A stretch of DNA of 64,000 nt from NCBI GenBank assembly GCA_023823795.1, contig CP085710.1, positions 3,560,001 through 3,624,000 on the forward strand, given 5' to 3'. The notes under the pieces are model-generated. The model was not told the DNA's origin. It saw only the letters and a list, made by a program, of their open reading frames with translations, and searched no databases. Shown one piece after another: positions 34,786 to 43,885 of the stretch; positions within the stretch are counted from its first letter, which is position 1, and every line of letters starts with the position of its first letter. The position numbers and the translations under genes were made by a program. This stretch comes from Bacillus sp. F19. GTDB lineage: Bacteria; Bacillota; Bacilli; Bacillales; Bacillaceae.

Positions 34786-35672
34786 TTAATGTATTTGTTT
34801 ATACCAATGATCGATGTCCTTCCACTTATGCGAATAGTGTTTATTGCTATCAAAATAGCAATAGTTGATATGCAGACAAGGTGAGATGTTTCCATCAAGA
34901 ACGTTTGTTTTTGGAAATACAAAATGTTTTAGGTAGTGCAATCCTTTTACAAATTCAAGGGATTCTACTTCTCCACAGCTATCAAGCATTAACCATTCTA
35001 AAGAATGTAAATGTTTTAGTTCCGCGAAATCTGTTCATTCTTACAAGAATGGATTTCGAGTCTTTTTATTGAACTGCCCAAATCTGTTAAAGGCTTTATA
35101 ACCTCCAGTGTTCTTAAATAACTCAATTCTAATTCTTGCAGCTCTTGAAGTTGTTCAATACCTTCCAGAGAATGTATTTTAGATGTTCTAATCTCCAACA
35201 CTTCAAGGTTTTTTAAATGCTTTAACTCATCAAGATTCTTGCTAGAAGGAGAGTATTTATGAAGGCACAGTTCTTTTAAATTTTCTAGGGAATGAAGTCC
35301 CCTAATCTTTTTTGTCCAAGTCAGATCAAGGATTCTCAGACTGGTGAATGCGGTCAGATCAATTTCATTTTTCCCATCTATAGTAGTAGACTCACCTAGT
35401 GCTAGCCTTTTAAGATTCTTTAAATAATACAAACCACTAATATCTTTCAAAAAAATACTGTCTACTCCAATGTCCTCTACCGTAGGACATTCCTTCAAAA
35501 AATCGAGATCCTCACCTTTATATAAGAAGTCAAGGATATCAATCTTTTTGACTCTGTTCATTTTAATGTAGTCTATACACTCGTTTAGATATTTTTTTGA
35601 AATTTCTACACCTTCACCATTGGAATCTTCCCATATTCTTACGTTATTTATTCTTTTGTATTTAACGCTCAT
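34786..35672 (-). pseudogene. Leucine-rich repeat protein gene with a frameshift
   Basis: ATG 35672 gives 218 codons of leucine-rich repeats (LKDISGLYYLKNLKRLAL, LRILDLTWTKKIRGLHSLEN, LEVLEIRTSKIHSLEGIEQL). It ends at a stop at 35016. The next frame continues the repeat pattern (LKHLHSLEWLMLDSCGEVES, to 34786). One indel near 35018-35025 would join them into about 295 aa. Such short LRR proteins are common beside immunity genes. It starts 17 bases after the 35689-36324 gene. Confidence 0.72.
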
Positions 35673-35688
35673 TTGAATAACTCTCCGC

Positions 35689-36324
35689 TCATTCAGAGAA
35701 ATCTATTATTGAGAAATCGACACCTTTTGGAAATGTGCTTGTAACAGAAGATAAATTCGAGAATTTCTCATCATTAGAAATAACGATTATATAATCCCCG
35801 TCATGACCAATCCAGAAAACGGTTGTCTTTTCAGTGATCGATACAATCGGTGTTTCCAGCTTTTTCTTCCTGAATAACGTCTTGATTTCCCTTTTACCCA
35901 CGCGAAAGACATCCTTTTCTAATGACCAGGCTGCAAAGTTATTCATGTTTCCATTACTATATAAATGGTGCGAAACCACTTCAAATTGCTCTTTATTTGT
36001 GATTCTAGCTTTGCCGTAGAAATCATGTTTTTTCCGTGGGAGAACTTCAAATTCGATTTTGTGTTTTGCACAGTCATGTTCAAAATCCTCTAAATGAAAG
36101 TCAAACGCTTCGAAGAAAACATAGATTGGGTACTGATCTAAAATATCCATCCAATTCGACATGAATGCATCCGATTCTTCCGATTCTTCTTCATTATAGG
36201 ATATATCCAGAACATAAGGAGCGTCGCCTTCCATGCAAAAGGGAAAATAATCTCCTGCATCTGGTTGAGGAGTTATTAATTTTTGCGGCACAATGCCGAT
36301 TCCAACATTCATTACTTTCCTCAT
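35689..36324 (-). CDS. Protein of unknown function, paired with the LRR gene
   Basis: 211 aa from ATG 36324, which follows AAGGTGG; a GTG at 36336 is an alternative. Acidic N-terminal half (DISYNEEESEESDAFMSNWM) and beta-rich C-terminal half (TVFWIGHDGDYIIVISNDEK). No signal peptide or catalytic motif. Followed closely by the LRR gene, so co-transcribed. No family recognised. Confidence 0.7.
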   Translation of the reverse strand: MRKVMNVGIGIVPQKLITPQPDAGDYFPFCMEGDAPYVLDISYNEEESEESDAFMSNWMDILDQYPIYVFFEAFDFHLEDFEHDCAKHKIEFEVLPRKKHDFYGKARITNKEQFEVVSHHLYSNGNMNNFAAWSLEKDVFRVGKREIKTLFRKKKLETPIVSITEKTTVFWIGHDGDYIIVISNDEKFSNLSSVTSTFPKGVDFSIIDFSE

Positions 36325-36351
36325 TAGTAAACCCACCTTGGAGGTGTTATT

Positions 36352-36627
36352 TTATTTATTAGGTTTAAATACGATTCTATAATCTGAACCTAATTCTTTT
36401 TTCACTTTTTCAGTAAGATTTAGCCCGATTGTATTATGTTCATTAATTGGTATTTTCTTATATTGTTTAGTCCATTGATATAAGTCATCTTTAAGATTAT
36501 CTGTTAACGAAAAGTCATCAATATCTAGATTCCAGCCACATACGTTGCACCAAATTGGGTCAGCCACAAAATCTGCTTCTAGTTTAAATGAATTGGTAAA
36601 TTTGCAGTTACAAACATCTTTAAACAT
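36352..36627 (-). CDS. Small cysteine-containing protein
   Basis: 91 aa from ATG 36627, with GGAGATG upstream; the frame opens at 36687. Cysteine pairs CNC (residues 6-8) and WCNVCGWNLDI (near 26-36) could bind zinc. C-terminus LNLTEKVKKELGSDYRIVFK. I recall similar conserved hypothetical proteins in Bacillus genomes; function unknown. Confidence 0.7.
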   Translation of the reverse strand: MFKDVCNCKFTNSFKLEADFVADPIWCNVCGWNLDIDDFSLTDNLKDDLYQWTKQYKKIPINEHNTIGLNLTEKVKKELGSDYRIVFKPNK

Positions 36628-36951
36628 CAAAATTTCATCTCCAATATAAAATATTCTCCCAAAAAGTTCTTCAACGAACCTGTTCAATTAGTAGAAGGAG
36701 AAAAAGGCAACATTATAACTTAAAGGTCGAAAGTTGGTCTGCCGTATTGAGTTTTTGAATCTCCTTTATAATGTCCGTTAATGCCATTTGAAATCACTCA
36801 CTTTTGTCCTTATTCATGTAACCATTATAGAACAAGAGTTCGCTTTATTCAAATATCAACATAAACGTTTAACATAGCCTGTATTATATAAATAAAAATC
36901 GCAGCATGTATGTTATTAGCGTTCGATTTGGATCTGCTTCATTTATACTGC

Positions 36952-37629
36952 TTATCCTGCATTTCTTCTTTGCTTTTTACGGTATAAGGCATATCCTCCA
37001 ATACCTGTCCCAAACAATAGAGAAGTTCCAATGATTGAAGTTGTTGCATCGTCTTCCATTTCATTCATTTGTACAACTTTCTCGTCCAAGTCCTTGTTTA
37101 GTTCATCTATCTCAGTGATGTATTCTTTCTCTTTTTTCACCAGATCGGTTTCAAGTGATTTTAATTCTGCTTCTCTTTCAGCCAACTTATTTTCTTTTTG
37201 AGTTAAATCAGCTTCTTTTTTTTCACTTTGTTCAATGTCCTCTAAAAGGTCATTATTCTGATTTTTCAATGCCACTAGCTCCTGATTTTTCTCGTCCAGA
37301 GTTGCATCTAAAGAAGAGTTTTCACTAGTCAGATCATCGATTTGTTTGCTCAAATCTGCATTATCAGCTTCAAGTCTCTCGATTTCAGCACTCGACGGAG
37401 CGGCGGTTGTTGACGAGGACGGATTGACTGATGTTGTATCCTCACTTCCGCTGCTTTCTGAGCTACCACCGTTATGATAATGGTATCCCGTGCATAAGCC
37501 TTTAGAAATTGATTTGTCTGAACAATTATGCCCCCCATTTCCATCAGTGCGACCTGAATGAGCACTCGCTACAGAGAATTGAATAAATAAGAGCAAGAAA
37601 ACCGTTAATAAAAAACATAATTTCTTCAT
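36952..37629 (-). CDS. YHYH-domain surface protein with coiled coil
   Basis: 225 aa, ATG 37629 after GGGGG. Signal peptide (residues 1-23, ending ASA). The YHYH domain follows: HSGRTDGNGGHNCSD and GYHYHNGG (about 24-53). Then a Ser/Thr-rich linker, a long coiled coil (about 80-195), one transmembrane segment (IIGTSLLFGTGIGGYALY) and a basic tail. This is an exported, membrane-anchored protein. Function of the YHYH domain is unknown; its Cys/His content suggests metal binding. Confidence 0.85.
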   Translation of the reverse strand: MKKLCFLLTVFLLLFIQFSVASAHSGRTDGNGGHNCSDKSISKGLCTGYHYHNGGSSESSGSEDTTSVNPSSSTTAAPSSAEIERLEADNADLSKQIDDLTSENSSLDATLDEKNQELVALKNQNNDLLEDIEQSEKKEADLTQKENKLAEREAELKSLETDLVKKEKEYITEIDELNKDLDEKVVQMNEMEDDATTSIIGTSLLFGTGIGGYALYRKKQRRNAG

Positions 37630-37841
37630 AGTGACCCCCGTCGTATGTAATATAGACTAATTCTAGATGAATTGATAAATATTGTAAACAATGAAAATAT
37701 TAGGGTATTTTCTCTTTTGAAATGTGAAGAATTCATTTTCAGTTATTTAACAATGAATTTATAGCTTATTTTTCACTCAATGAAGGTTATTTGGGAGGAA
37801 CGAAGAATTTTATATCTATCAAGGGAATGGGGGGCATTCAA

Positions 37842-38192
37842 TTGAGTACACTAGACAACATTTATCAAAACAAACCGAAAGACGGGACAGTTTTAGGTCC
37901 ATTAACAAAAGAAGAGCTTAAAACCGCACGCGAAATCAAGATTAAAGCGGAAACATTAGGTGCTATCGATATAAATCCTAAGTCATTCGAAGATTTCGAG
38001 AAATATTTTGCCTTTGTCCAAGAATTTGAAACACAACGTCATGATTTCTGGAATCCAATTATGAAACGTCTTGGAGCTTCGTGGGATTGGGAAGTACAAG
38101 CGGACCTCGTTCATGGGGTGGCATATGTTGTGAATTATGATGATCCTTTTTACGTTCAAGAGGATGAAAACGATGATGATGACGACATTTAA
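37842..38192 (+). CDS. Protein of unknown function
   Basis: 116 aa from TTG 37842, after GGGGGGC; the frame opens at 37791. It starts LSTLDNIYQNKPKDGTVLGP and ends with a run of acidic residues (DENDDDDDI). Middle part is helical with conserved Trp residues (RLGASWDWEVQADLVHG). Cytoplasmic. No family recognised. Confidence 0.7.
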   Translation: MSTLDNIYQNKPKDGTVLGPLTKEELKTAREIKIKAETLGAIDINPKSFEDFEKYFAFVQEFETQRHDFWNPIMKRLGASWDWEVQADLVHGVAYVVNYDDPFYVQEDENDDDDDI

Positions 38193-38315
38193 TTTCTTTT
38201 AAAACAACGTTTTAAATGATTTATAGCTCTTATATTCATGAAATGGGTTCCGATTTGGGAAGGGATATTGTTAATCAGACTCCTATTAACAGTGAAAATC
38301 AAAGTAAGATTAACC

Positions 38316-38334
38316 ACACCGCCTTTAGCGGTGT
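38316..38334 (+). terminator. Terminator on the plus strand
   Basis: ACACCGC/GCGGTGT with a 5-base loop followed by TTTTTTG. Ends the 37842-38192 transcript. Confidence 0.85.
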
Positions 38335-38443
38335 TTTTTGTATTGAAAAACCCAGTCCCTTTAGGAACTGAGTTTATTAACCTTTATTAATAAGTCTTAT
38401 TCCATGAAACCACCCATCAGTTGAATAACAGTAATCATAATTT

Positions 38444-38851
38444 TCATTGGGATAAATGACTGTAATCTAATAGCTCTACTTTAAAATCGTGTCTGCATTT
38501 CAGCTTATTGCTGTTACAGGATGGAAAAATTCTTAATTTAACCAAATCATCAGCATATCTTTCTTTACCATTAAGTTGGGAATTGACTTCAATCTTTGCA
38601 GCAATATCATAAGAATGATTGTTGTTGTAATTGATGCCAACAATTCTTACCCATTGCCATCCTATCAAATCTTTACTATATTCTTTTTGAACTTTTTTAT
38701 CTACAGTTGGAAAAATAATATCTGATATAATGTCCTCAGTTGTGACATAAATTCCTTGTTCTACTTTTGAATTCGATTCTGCTTTAACAGCTTGCAATGG
38801 AGTAAAGGCTGATAATAAACAGCCTAATAAGATGATGTATCGCTTAATCAT
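38444..38851 (-). CDS. Secreted protein, possibly DUF3888-like
   Basis: 135 aa from ATG 38851, after TGAGGTGA. Signal peptide ending near AVKAES. The mature part has TTEDIISDIIFPTVDKKVQK and a later Cys pair (SCNSNKLKC). The EDI...P.V pattern recalls the secreted DUF3888 family of Bacillus, but the match is partial. Confidence 0.6.
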   Translation of the reverse strand: MIKRYIILLGCLLSAFTPLQAVKAESNSKVEQGIYVTTEDIISDIIFPTVDKKVQKEYSKDLIGWQWVRIVGINYNNNHSYDIAAKIEVNSQLNGKERYADDLVKLRIFPSCNSNKLKCRHDFKVELLDYSHLSQ

Positions 38852-39012
38852 AAGATTCACCTCATTTGAATGCTTACTCCTTATTCTTGACCTAAACTTT
38901 ATTGATATCCTTAAAAGATTTAACCTGCCCGTTAATGCTAAAAAAGCTCTACTTCTTCCTAAAGTAAAGCCTCATTGTTGAATAATATTTGATTGCCATT
39001 TTCTCAAGACCT

Positions 39013-40230
39013 TCAATTCAGCGGAAAAAATATAGGAGCTGAATCAACATTCTTAAGCCATAAATGCTCTTGACCACTTAAACCATCTTTTACCCATACA
39101 TCGCCTTGATGGTCGTTTTCCTTTTTTCTAAACCAAGTAAGATTAGAACCAACAACTTGAGGATCGTCATCAAGTTCATTCTGCTTCGGAAAAGTGATTT
39201 GTTTTTGTTCTTTTGTTCGTATGTTGATAGCATAAAGGGCTGTGAACATGGTTGGAACAGGTCCTTCCTTCCACTCCTTATTCTCTTTTGAACGGGCCAC
39301 AATGACAATGTTTGGTGAGAACCATTCCAAATCAAGGTCTACATACCCTTTAGGTGTATATTCCTTTTGCTGATTGGCAGCTGGCATATCTGCAATTGTG
39401 GTTTTCTTGTTTTCAACAAAAAATCTTCCTTCACCTGATATATAGGCTAATTGGTTAGCCGCTGGAGCCCACTTCACCCAATCTTGGTACCCAAGCATTT
39501 TTCCTATCGGTTGAAACTGCTCTCCCTGTGATGACAACACACATAATGTATTACTATCATTTGACCAAGAAGCTGTTGGAGTGGCTAGAAAACTCATCCA
39601 CTTTCCATCGAAGCTCCATTTAAAATAATCTGCTGAGATTGCAAACAATTCTGGCTCTTTTGTTTGAATGGTATAAAAAAGCTTCATCTTATCAGCAGAA
39701 AGATTTGCATCGACTGGTATTTTATAAAGCTTGATTGGTCCCCATCCAGTAGGGCGTAAACTGGATGGAGAGGAAACAATAAATTCTTTCCCGTTCGGAA
39801 ACCATTCAAAATCGCCAACCCCTAATGAAACATTTTCAAATCCTTGTGGGCGGCCATTTTTTATTTTTGTAACATTTAATAACCCTTGATCATTGTAGGC
39901 CAATTGATTTTTGACAGGCGACCATTTAAAGTTCGAAGTTTCAACCCTTACGTAAGGCTGGTAGCTTTCTTTTTCCTTGGTATCATAAATGAATAAATCC
40001 GATTTTTCTGCTTGCTTATCACCATCAATATAAGCAATAAAACGACCATCATAGGACCATTTCTGTGAATACACATATCGATCCTTTGTGATTTGAATTT
40101 CTTTCGATCCCTTTTTGATCCATAGCTGATGGTCACGGATAAAGGCAGCTTGTAGCGGGGCTTTTGCATGGGCCATTGTTGATAAATGAAAACTAATGAA
40201 TATCAGTAATAATAAAACCCGAAATACCAA
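39013..40230 (-). CDS. Secreted TolB-like beta-propeller protein
   Basis: 405 aa from TTG 40230 (GGAGGG upstream; ATG 40236 is too close to the ribosome site). Signal peptide to about residue 23 (MAHAKA). Several propeller blades with the WS.DGR motif are visible: QKWSYDGRFIAYIDGD, FKWSPVKNQLAYND, FEWFPNGKEFIVSS, FKWSFDGKWMSFLA and KWAPAANQLAYISG. Such exported propellers bind ligands or partners; no enzyme site visible. An array repeat (40330-40355) sits 5' of it. Confidence 0.8.
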   Translation of the reverse strand: MVFRVLLLLIFISFHLSTMAHAKAPLQAAFIRDHQLWIKKGSKEIQITKDRYVYSQKWSYDGRFIAYIDGDKQAEKSDLFIYDTKEKESYQPYVRVETSNFKWSPVKNQLAYNDQGLLNVTKIKNGRPQGFENVSLGVGDFEWFPNGKEFIVSSPSSLRPTGWGPIKLYKIPVDANLSADKMKLFYTIQTKEPELFAISADYFKWSFDGKWMSFLATPTASWSNDSNTLCVLSSQGEQFQPIGKMLGYQDWVKWAPAANQLAYISGEGRFFVENKKTTIADMPAANQQKEYTPKGYVDLDLEWFSPNIVIVARSKENKEWKEGPVPTMFTALYAINIRTKEQKQITFPKQNELDDDPQVVGSNLTWFRKKENDHQGDVWVKDGLSGQEHLWLKNVDSAPIFFPLN

Positions 40231-40329
40231 AATCATCCCTCCTGCTTATAGGATGACCAGATATTTAATGAAGATTCTCACTTACTTCTACCTATATCTT
40301 CTATAAACAAAGTGCGATTACCTTATGTA

Positions 40330-40355
40330 GCAATCACCCCCGATTGTTGAATAAG
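40330..40355 (-). repeat. Dispersed array repeat
   Basis: On the minus strand CTTATTCAACAATCGGGGGT then GATTGC, with hairpin-forming ends. 5' of the TolB-like gene. Confidence 0.85.
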
Positions 40356-40412
40356 ACTCTCTATTTGGATGAGGTTACATTCTAAACGCTGTGTAACTAA
40401 TGCAGCAGCTCT

Positions 40413-40874
40413 TTAGTTGGTTGACTGATTTTCACACGAAATGTTCTTTTCAAGGATAACTGGACCAGGAAGATTCGTTTTTGAGTTAAAAACTCGAACT
40501 TTTAATCGAGTGGGTCTCTTCGTTGCAGAAATTTCGTCCCATGTACCTGCCCAATTTTGTTTTTCATATTGAATGAGTGGGAAAGTCCAACTTATTTCAT
40601 TAGGAATATAGGCTAATACCTCATAACTTTCATAATCTCCAAACCATGATGGATCAGGCATATGAACAGCGTGTATGCTAATACTTGTTCTTTGGTCGTT
40701 GAACTCTCTCTCAATATTATAGATCAAAGCTACTCCTCTTGTATTTTCAGATACACCTTTCACAGGACTAATAATCTCTGTGCAAGGTGGTAATTGTTTA
40801 AGATCAGTCTCAGAATAAGTTAAGGTAGGAACAATAGTTAAATTAAAAAATATAATTAAGATAATTATTTTCAT
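40413..40874 (-). CDS. Secreted protein of unknown function
   Basis: 153 aa, ATG 40874 after AGAGGTT. Signal peptide at residues 1-20 (IIFFNLTIVPTLTYS). Two cysteines (PPCTEI and ISCEN) at the two ends of the mature part suggest a disulfide. Beta-rich, with WAGTWDEIS. No family recognised. Array repeat 5' of it at 40998-41022. Confidence 0.7.
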   Translation of the reverse strand: MKIIILIIFFNLTIVPTLTYSETDLKQLPPCTEIISPVKGVSENTRGVALIYNIEREFNDQRTSISIHAVHMPDPSWFGDYESYEVLAYIPNEISWTFPLIQYEKQNWAGTWDEISATKRPTRLKVRVFNSKTNLPGPVILEKNISCENQSTN

Positions 40875-40997
40875 TTCAGAACCTCTAATATTTGTCTAAA
40901 TTTTAGGTTTCCTTTTAATCAAAGATTTTATTTCAATCAAAATCGAATTGTATGTTTACTGCTAATTCATAACTAAAAGGGACGATCGCTATGTGCA

Positions 40998-41022
40998 GCA
41001 ATCGCCCCCTTTAATGGAATAA
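40998..41022 (-). repeat. Dispersed array repeat
   Basis: GCAATCGCCCCCTTTAATGG then AATAA on the plus strand; 5' of the 40413-40874 gene. A related dyad (GGGACGATCGC) precedes it at 40979-40989. Confidence 0.85.
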
Positions 41023-41083
41023 TACTGAATCTGAAGTAAATACTTAAATTAAAACCATATCATATAGAAAGGATTGAACTATC

Positions 41084-41557
41084 ATTAGAAAATTAACATT
41101 AATTATAATGCTTTTTACACTGATTCCACTTACTGGGTTTGATAGGGCAAGTCAAATAGAAATTTCAAGTATTCAAACCACAATTATTAAAGCAGAAAAA
41201 ATACTTCGTTATGATTTTAAATTAAAAAATAACGGTTCAACACCATTTGAAAGTGAATTTGATTATCCAGGTCAGAACCCTTATGGACTCGAAGTAGTTA
41301 TAAGACCAAACAAAAGTTTAGCTTCCAAAATGGTATTAGTAAGAGGAAGTAAGTTTATTAAAATGACTCCAATGGGTAGTGGAAGCCCTGGAATAATAGA
41401 CCCAGGAGCTGAGGGTTCTTTTCACGTTGAATACAAAATTAAAGATGATATTGATCTAAGAGGTATTAAAAAATTGGCTTTTGACTCTACCTTGTTAATT
41501 ATAGATGGAGTGGACATCTTAAAAGAATTTCCATTAGAAAAAGTAAAAGAAGATTAA
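41084..41557 (+). CDS. Exported protein of unknown function, probable ATT start
   Basis: 157 aa if started at ATT 41084, ten bases after AAAGGA. This gives RKLTLIIMLFTLIPLTGF, a signal peptide with positive N-terminus. The first ATG (41108) would remove the charged part. The mature region resembles an immunoglobulin-like beta sandwich (YDFKLKNNGSTPFESEFDYP). It is the only plus-strand gene between array repeats 40998 and 46208. Confidence 0.65.
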   Translation: MRKLTLIIMLFTLIPLTGFDRASQIEISSIQTTIIKAEKILRYDFKLKNNGSTPFESEFDYPGQNPYGLEVVIRPNKSLASKMVLVRGSKFIKMTPMGSGSPGIIDPGAEGSFHVEYKIKDDIDLRGIKKLAFDSTLLIIDGVDILKEFPLEKVKED

Positions 41558-41681
41558 TTGTACTAGGTCCCTTAAGCCCTTTGAGGAATTAAGGGTTATT
41601 TATGCGTATAACCTAACTTAACTTACAATATCCTTTACAAATTAGCTTTCTGTTCTGGAATAAGGGCAATAGTATTCTGCT

Positions 41682-41707
41682 GCAATCGCCCCCGATTGTT
41701 GAATAAG
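41682..41707 (-). repeat. Dispersed array repeat, palindromic form
   Basis: GCAATCGCCCCCGATTGTTG then AATAAG on the plus strand: CAATCG-CCCC-CGATTG can form a hairpin. Confidence 0.88.
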
Positions 41708-41709
41708 GA

Positions 41710-41940
41710 TTACAGTTCTAATACATTTTTACTCTTAGATAATTTCATAAATAGAAAACTAATCAAGTAAGTAATGCAAGTAGTTCCGAACAAAGCAAAA
41801 ATTCCTGGTGTATAAACTAAGTATAGACTATATGGCAATGACCACATAAAAGCGATTAACATTAACGATTGTTTAGAAATTATAGAAGAAAAGATTGCTA
41901 AACAAGCAGGGAGAAACAACATAAAAAATGTGTTTACCAT
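41710..41940 (-). CDS. 76-aa membrane protein
   Basis: ATG 41940 with a weak ribosome site. Two or three hydrophobic segments, ending LFMKLSKSKNVLEL. Repeat 42053-42077 lies on its 5' side and repeat 41682-41707 at its 3' side. First (3'-most) of eight one-gene units in a row. Function unknown. Confidence 0.6.
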   Translation of the reverse strand: MVNTFFMLFLPACLAIFSSIISKQSLMLIAFMWSLPYSLYLVYTPGIFALFGTTCITYLISFLFMKLSKSKNVLEL

Positions 41941-42052
41941 CGGTTCAGTTCCATTTAGGTTTAAGTATGGATTATAAAAATTAAGTATAATCCATAAAAT
42001 TATGCTGGAGAACCCCCCTATAATCCCTAAAAGTTTAGATGTTACTCTAATT

Positions 42053-42077
42053 GCAATCGCCCCCTTTAGCGAAAAAA
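42053..42077 (-). repeat. Dispersed array repeat
   Basis: GCAATCGCCCCCTTTAGCGA then AAAAA on the plus strand; 5' of the 41710-41940 gene. Confidence 0.8.
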
Positions 42078-42081
42078 AGAA

Positions 42082-42282
42082 TTACTTTTTTTTAGCAACC
42101 AAATCAATTAAATAGTAAATCTGTGAAATCAAAAATGAAAGAAGAATTACAATGATGGTTCCAAATGTGTAAACTGCGATTTCTTCAGGACTGCGATTGC
42201 CCACATATGCAGAACTAAATATAAAAAAGAAAACCACACTTACTATTATGGTTAAGAAGAAAATTCTAATGTACTTTCCCAT
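42082..42282 (-). CDS. 66-aa membrane protein
   Basis: ATG 42282 is preceded by GGGGAG. The longer frame to 42378 is made of repeat sequence. Two transmembrane segments (residues 4-23 and about 37-58) and a Lys-rich end (VAKKK). Function unknown. Confidence 0.65.
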   Translation of the reverse strand: MGKYIRIFFLTIIVSVVFFFIFSSAYVGNRSPEEIAVYTFGTIIVILLSFLISQIYYLIDLVAKKK

Positions 42283-42357
42283 TACATCTCCCCTTACATA
42301 GAAACAACTAATTTGCCTTTCGTTTAATATATTGTACGCCTTTTTATATAATTCCTG

Positions 42358-42435
42358 CTTATTCAACAATCCTGCCATTTACCTTAATAAGAAGAGGCGA
42401 CACTTTGTTAAGCAATCGCCCCCGATTATTGAATA
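42358..42435 (-). repeat. Full-length array repeat (78 bp)
   Basis: Complete copy: CTTATTCAACAATCCTGCC at one end, the inner block TTAATAAGAAGAGGCGACAC, then GCAATCGCCCCCGATTATTG. 5' of the 42082-42282 gene. Confidence 0.9.
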
Positions 42436-42439
42436 TGAT

Positions 42440-42595
42440 TCAACTGTTTTGTTTGATGAGTTTACACAGATAACCAACAATGTATTCTCTTCTTGTTAAT
42501 TCTTGGAGGTCCTGATTCTCAGACAAATCATCTATTCCTTTTGAAATCAAATTCCATAATTCTGTGTTTTCATATTCTTTATACGGATGTTCCAT
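42440..42595 (-). CDS. 51-aa conserved small protein
   Basis: ATG 42595, with GGAGATACA directly upstream. Begins MEHPYKEYENTELWNLISKG and ends with REYIVGYLCKLIKQNS. I recall this kind of short helical protein as a conserved hypothetical in Bacillus genomes; function unknown. It occupies one repeat-bounded unit. Confidence 0.7.
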   Translation of the reverse strand: MEHPYKEYENTELWNLISKGIDDLSENQDLQELTRREYIVGYLCKLIKQNS

Positions 42596-42642
42596 TGTAT
42601 CTCCTTTAAATAAAATTAATTTGTCATTAATCCATTGTACCG

Positions 42643-42702
42643 TTCTTCAAAAAAATAATGTGATCACACTGTGTAGCAAATGCCCCCGTTAATTAAATTA
42701 CT
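42643..42702 (-). repeat. Dispersed array repeat, diverged
   Basis: Contains GTAGCAAATGCCCCCGTTAA then TTAAATTACT on the plus strand, 5' of the 42440 gene. The inner block is altered. Confidence 0.65.
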
Positions 42703-42776
42703 ACAATATGGCCTCAGTCCTAAAACTGCTCATCTCACAATTCACCTTTCCTAAGAGAACACCCTAAATTAAACCT

Positions 42777-43013
42777 TTACTCATAAATAAAGTAACTCAA
42801 ACATAGAATGCATAACCCCCAAAAAACTAGCATCAAAGATAGTTTCTTTAAATACCACGGTAGTAAATTAATAATATAAATCAATATTTCCCCTAAAACA
42901 CTTCCAGGGTCGGCATTTATAGTTTCACTTTGATAAAACTCTTTATCTTTAACTGAAAAAAAAATCAAACTTAAAAAGGAAAAAACGGCAAATATAATCA
43001 TTAAAATAGTCAT
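42777..43013 (-). CDS. 78-aa membrane protein
   Basis: ATG 43013 after GGAGTCAAT. Two hydrophobic segments (1-19 and about 56-76) with an acidic loop between (VKDKEFYQSETINADPGS). One repeat-bounded unit. Function unknown. Confidence 0.65.
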   Translation of the reverse strand: MTILMIIFAVFSFLSLIFFSVKDKEFYQSETINADPGSVLGEILIYIINLLPWYLKKLSLMLVFWGLCILCLSYFIYE

Positions 43014-43059
43014 ATTGACTCCTCTGTAATCCCCTCTATTTTACATTACTATATCATTT

Positions 43060-43139
43060 CTTATTCAATTAAACTGCCCTTTACCTTAATAAGAAGAGGC
43101 GACACTTTGTTAAGCAATCGCCCCCTTTAATGGAATAAC
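43060..43139 (-). repeat. Full-length array repeat (80 bp), best copy
   Basis: Ends CTTATTCAATTAAA and TTTAATGGAATAAC form an imperfect inverted repeat. Inner part: TACCTTAATAAGAAGAGGCG, ACACTTTGTTAAGCAATCGC. Best consensus copy, 5' of the 42777-43013 gene. Confidence 0.92.
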
Positions 43140-43212
43140 TTTCTCAGCTCTAAATTTGCTCAACTCACAATTCTTCTTTCACTAACACACACCTGTTAGT
43201 TAAAAAATGATA

Positions 43213-43737
43213 TTATTTAAAAGAATTTGCAATGTCAACTAACACCTCTACAGGTACTCGTTCTGATACTCTCTTATCAACTGATAACATATACTGCCAA
43301 TCATCTCTTTCAAAGACCAATATATTAACACCATTGGGATTGTTTAATAAAAGTGCACTGCCTTTATCCATTTTTATTTTTCTTGCAATATTTCTTTGCT
43401 TAAATTTAATTCTGTGTTCTCTTGGTCTCACTGTAACTTGATAGTGATTCTCTGACAAATTTTCATTAAGATATTCAATTTCAAAATTATTATTAATTCC
43501 AAAATCTTTACTACACCTTCCAAAATAATGTGTAAATTCAATTGGAGGCATTTTATATGGTAATTCAATATTCTTGTTAAAATGATTTTCACATTCATCT
43601 AATGCTTTCTCGACTGTCTTGTATCCTATCTCAAAAAATCCTTTTTCCAATGGAGGATGTTCATCTTTACCGTTTGCATTTACTAATCCAAAACTTATGA
43701 AACATAAACTTAAAGTTAAAATAAATATCTTCCTCAT
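43213..43737 (-). CDS. Secreted protein of unknown function
   Basis: 174 aa from ATG 43737, after AAAGGTGG. Signal peptide to about residue 22 (FGLVNA). Cysteines at DECEN and GRCSKD. Beta-rich C-terminal half (YQVTVRPREHRIKFKQR). No family recognised. Repeat-bounded. Confidence 0.7.
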   Translation of the reverse strand: MRKIFILTLSLCFISFGLVNANGKDEHPPLEKGFFEIGYKTVEKALDECENHFNKNIELPYKMPPIEFTHYFGRCSKDFGINNNFEIEYLNENLSENHYQVTVRPREHRIKFKQRNIARKIKMDKGSALLLNNPNGVNILVFERDDWQYMLSVDKRVSERVPVEVLVDIANSFK

Positions 43738-43804
43738 AGAAACCACCTTTTTTATTATTTAAAGGTAGGATTCCTTATTAAGAAAAAGTTATTAGTAGTG
43801 AAGT

Positions 43805-43860
43805 ATTCTGTCCTTTACTTTAATAAGAAGAGGCGACGCTTTGTTAAGCAAATGGAATAA
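43805..43860 (-). repeat. Array repeat with internal deletion
   Basis: TTAATAAGAAGAGGCGACGC then TTTGTTAAGCAAATGGAATAA: the CGCCCCCTTT segment of the consensus is missing. 5' of the 43213-43737 gene. Confidence 0.85.
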
Positions 43861-43885
43861 GGAAAATGTAAAGTATCTTCAGAAT

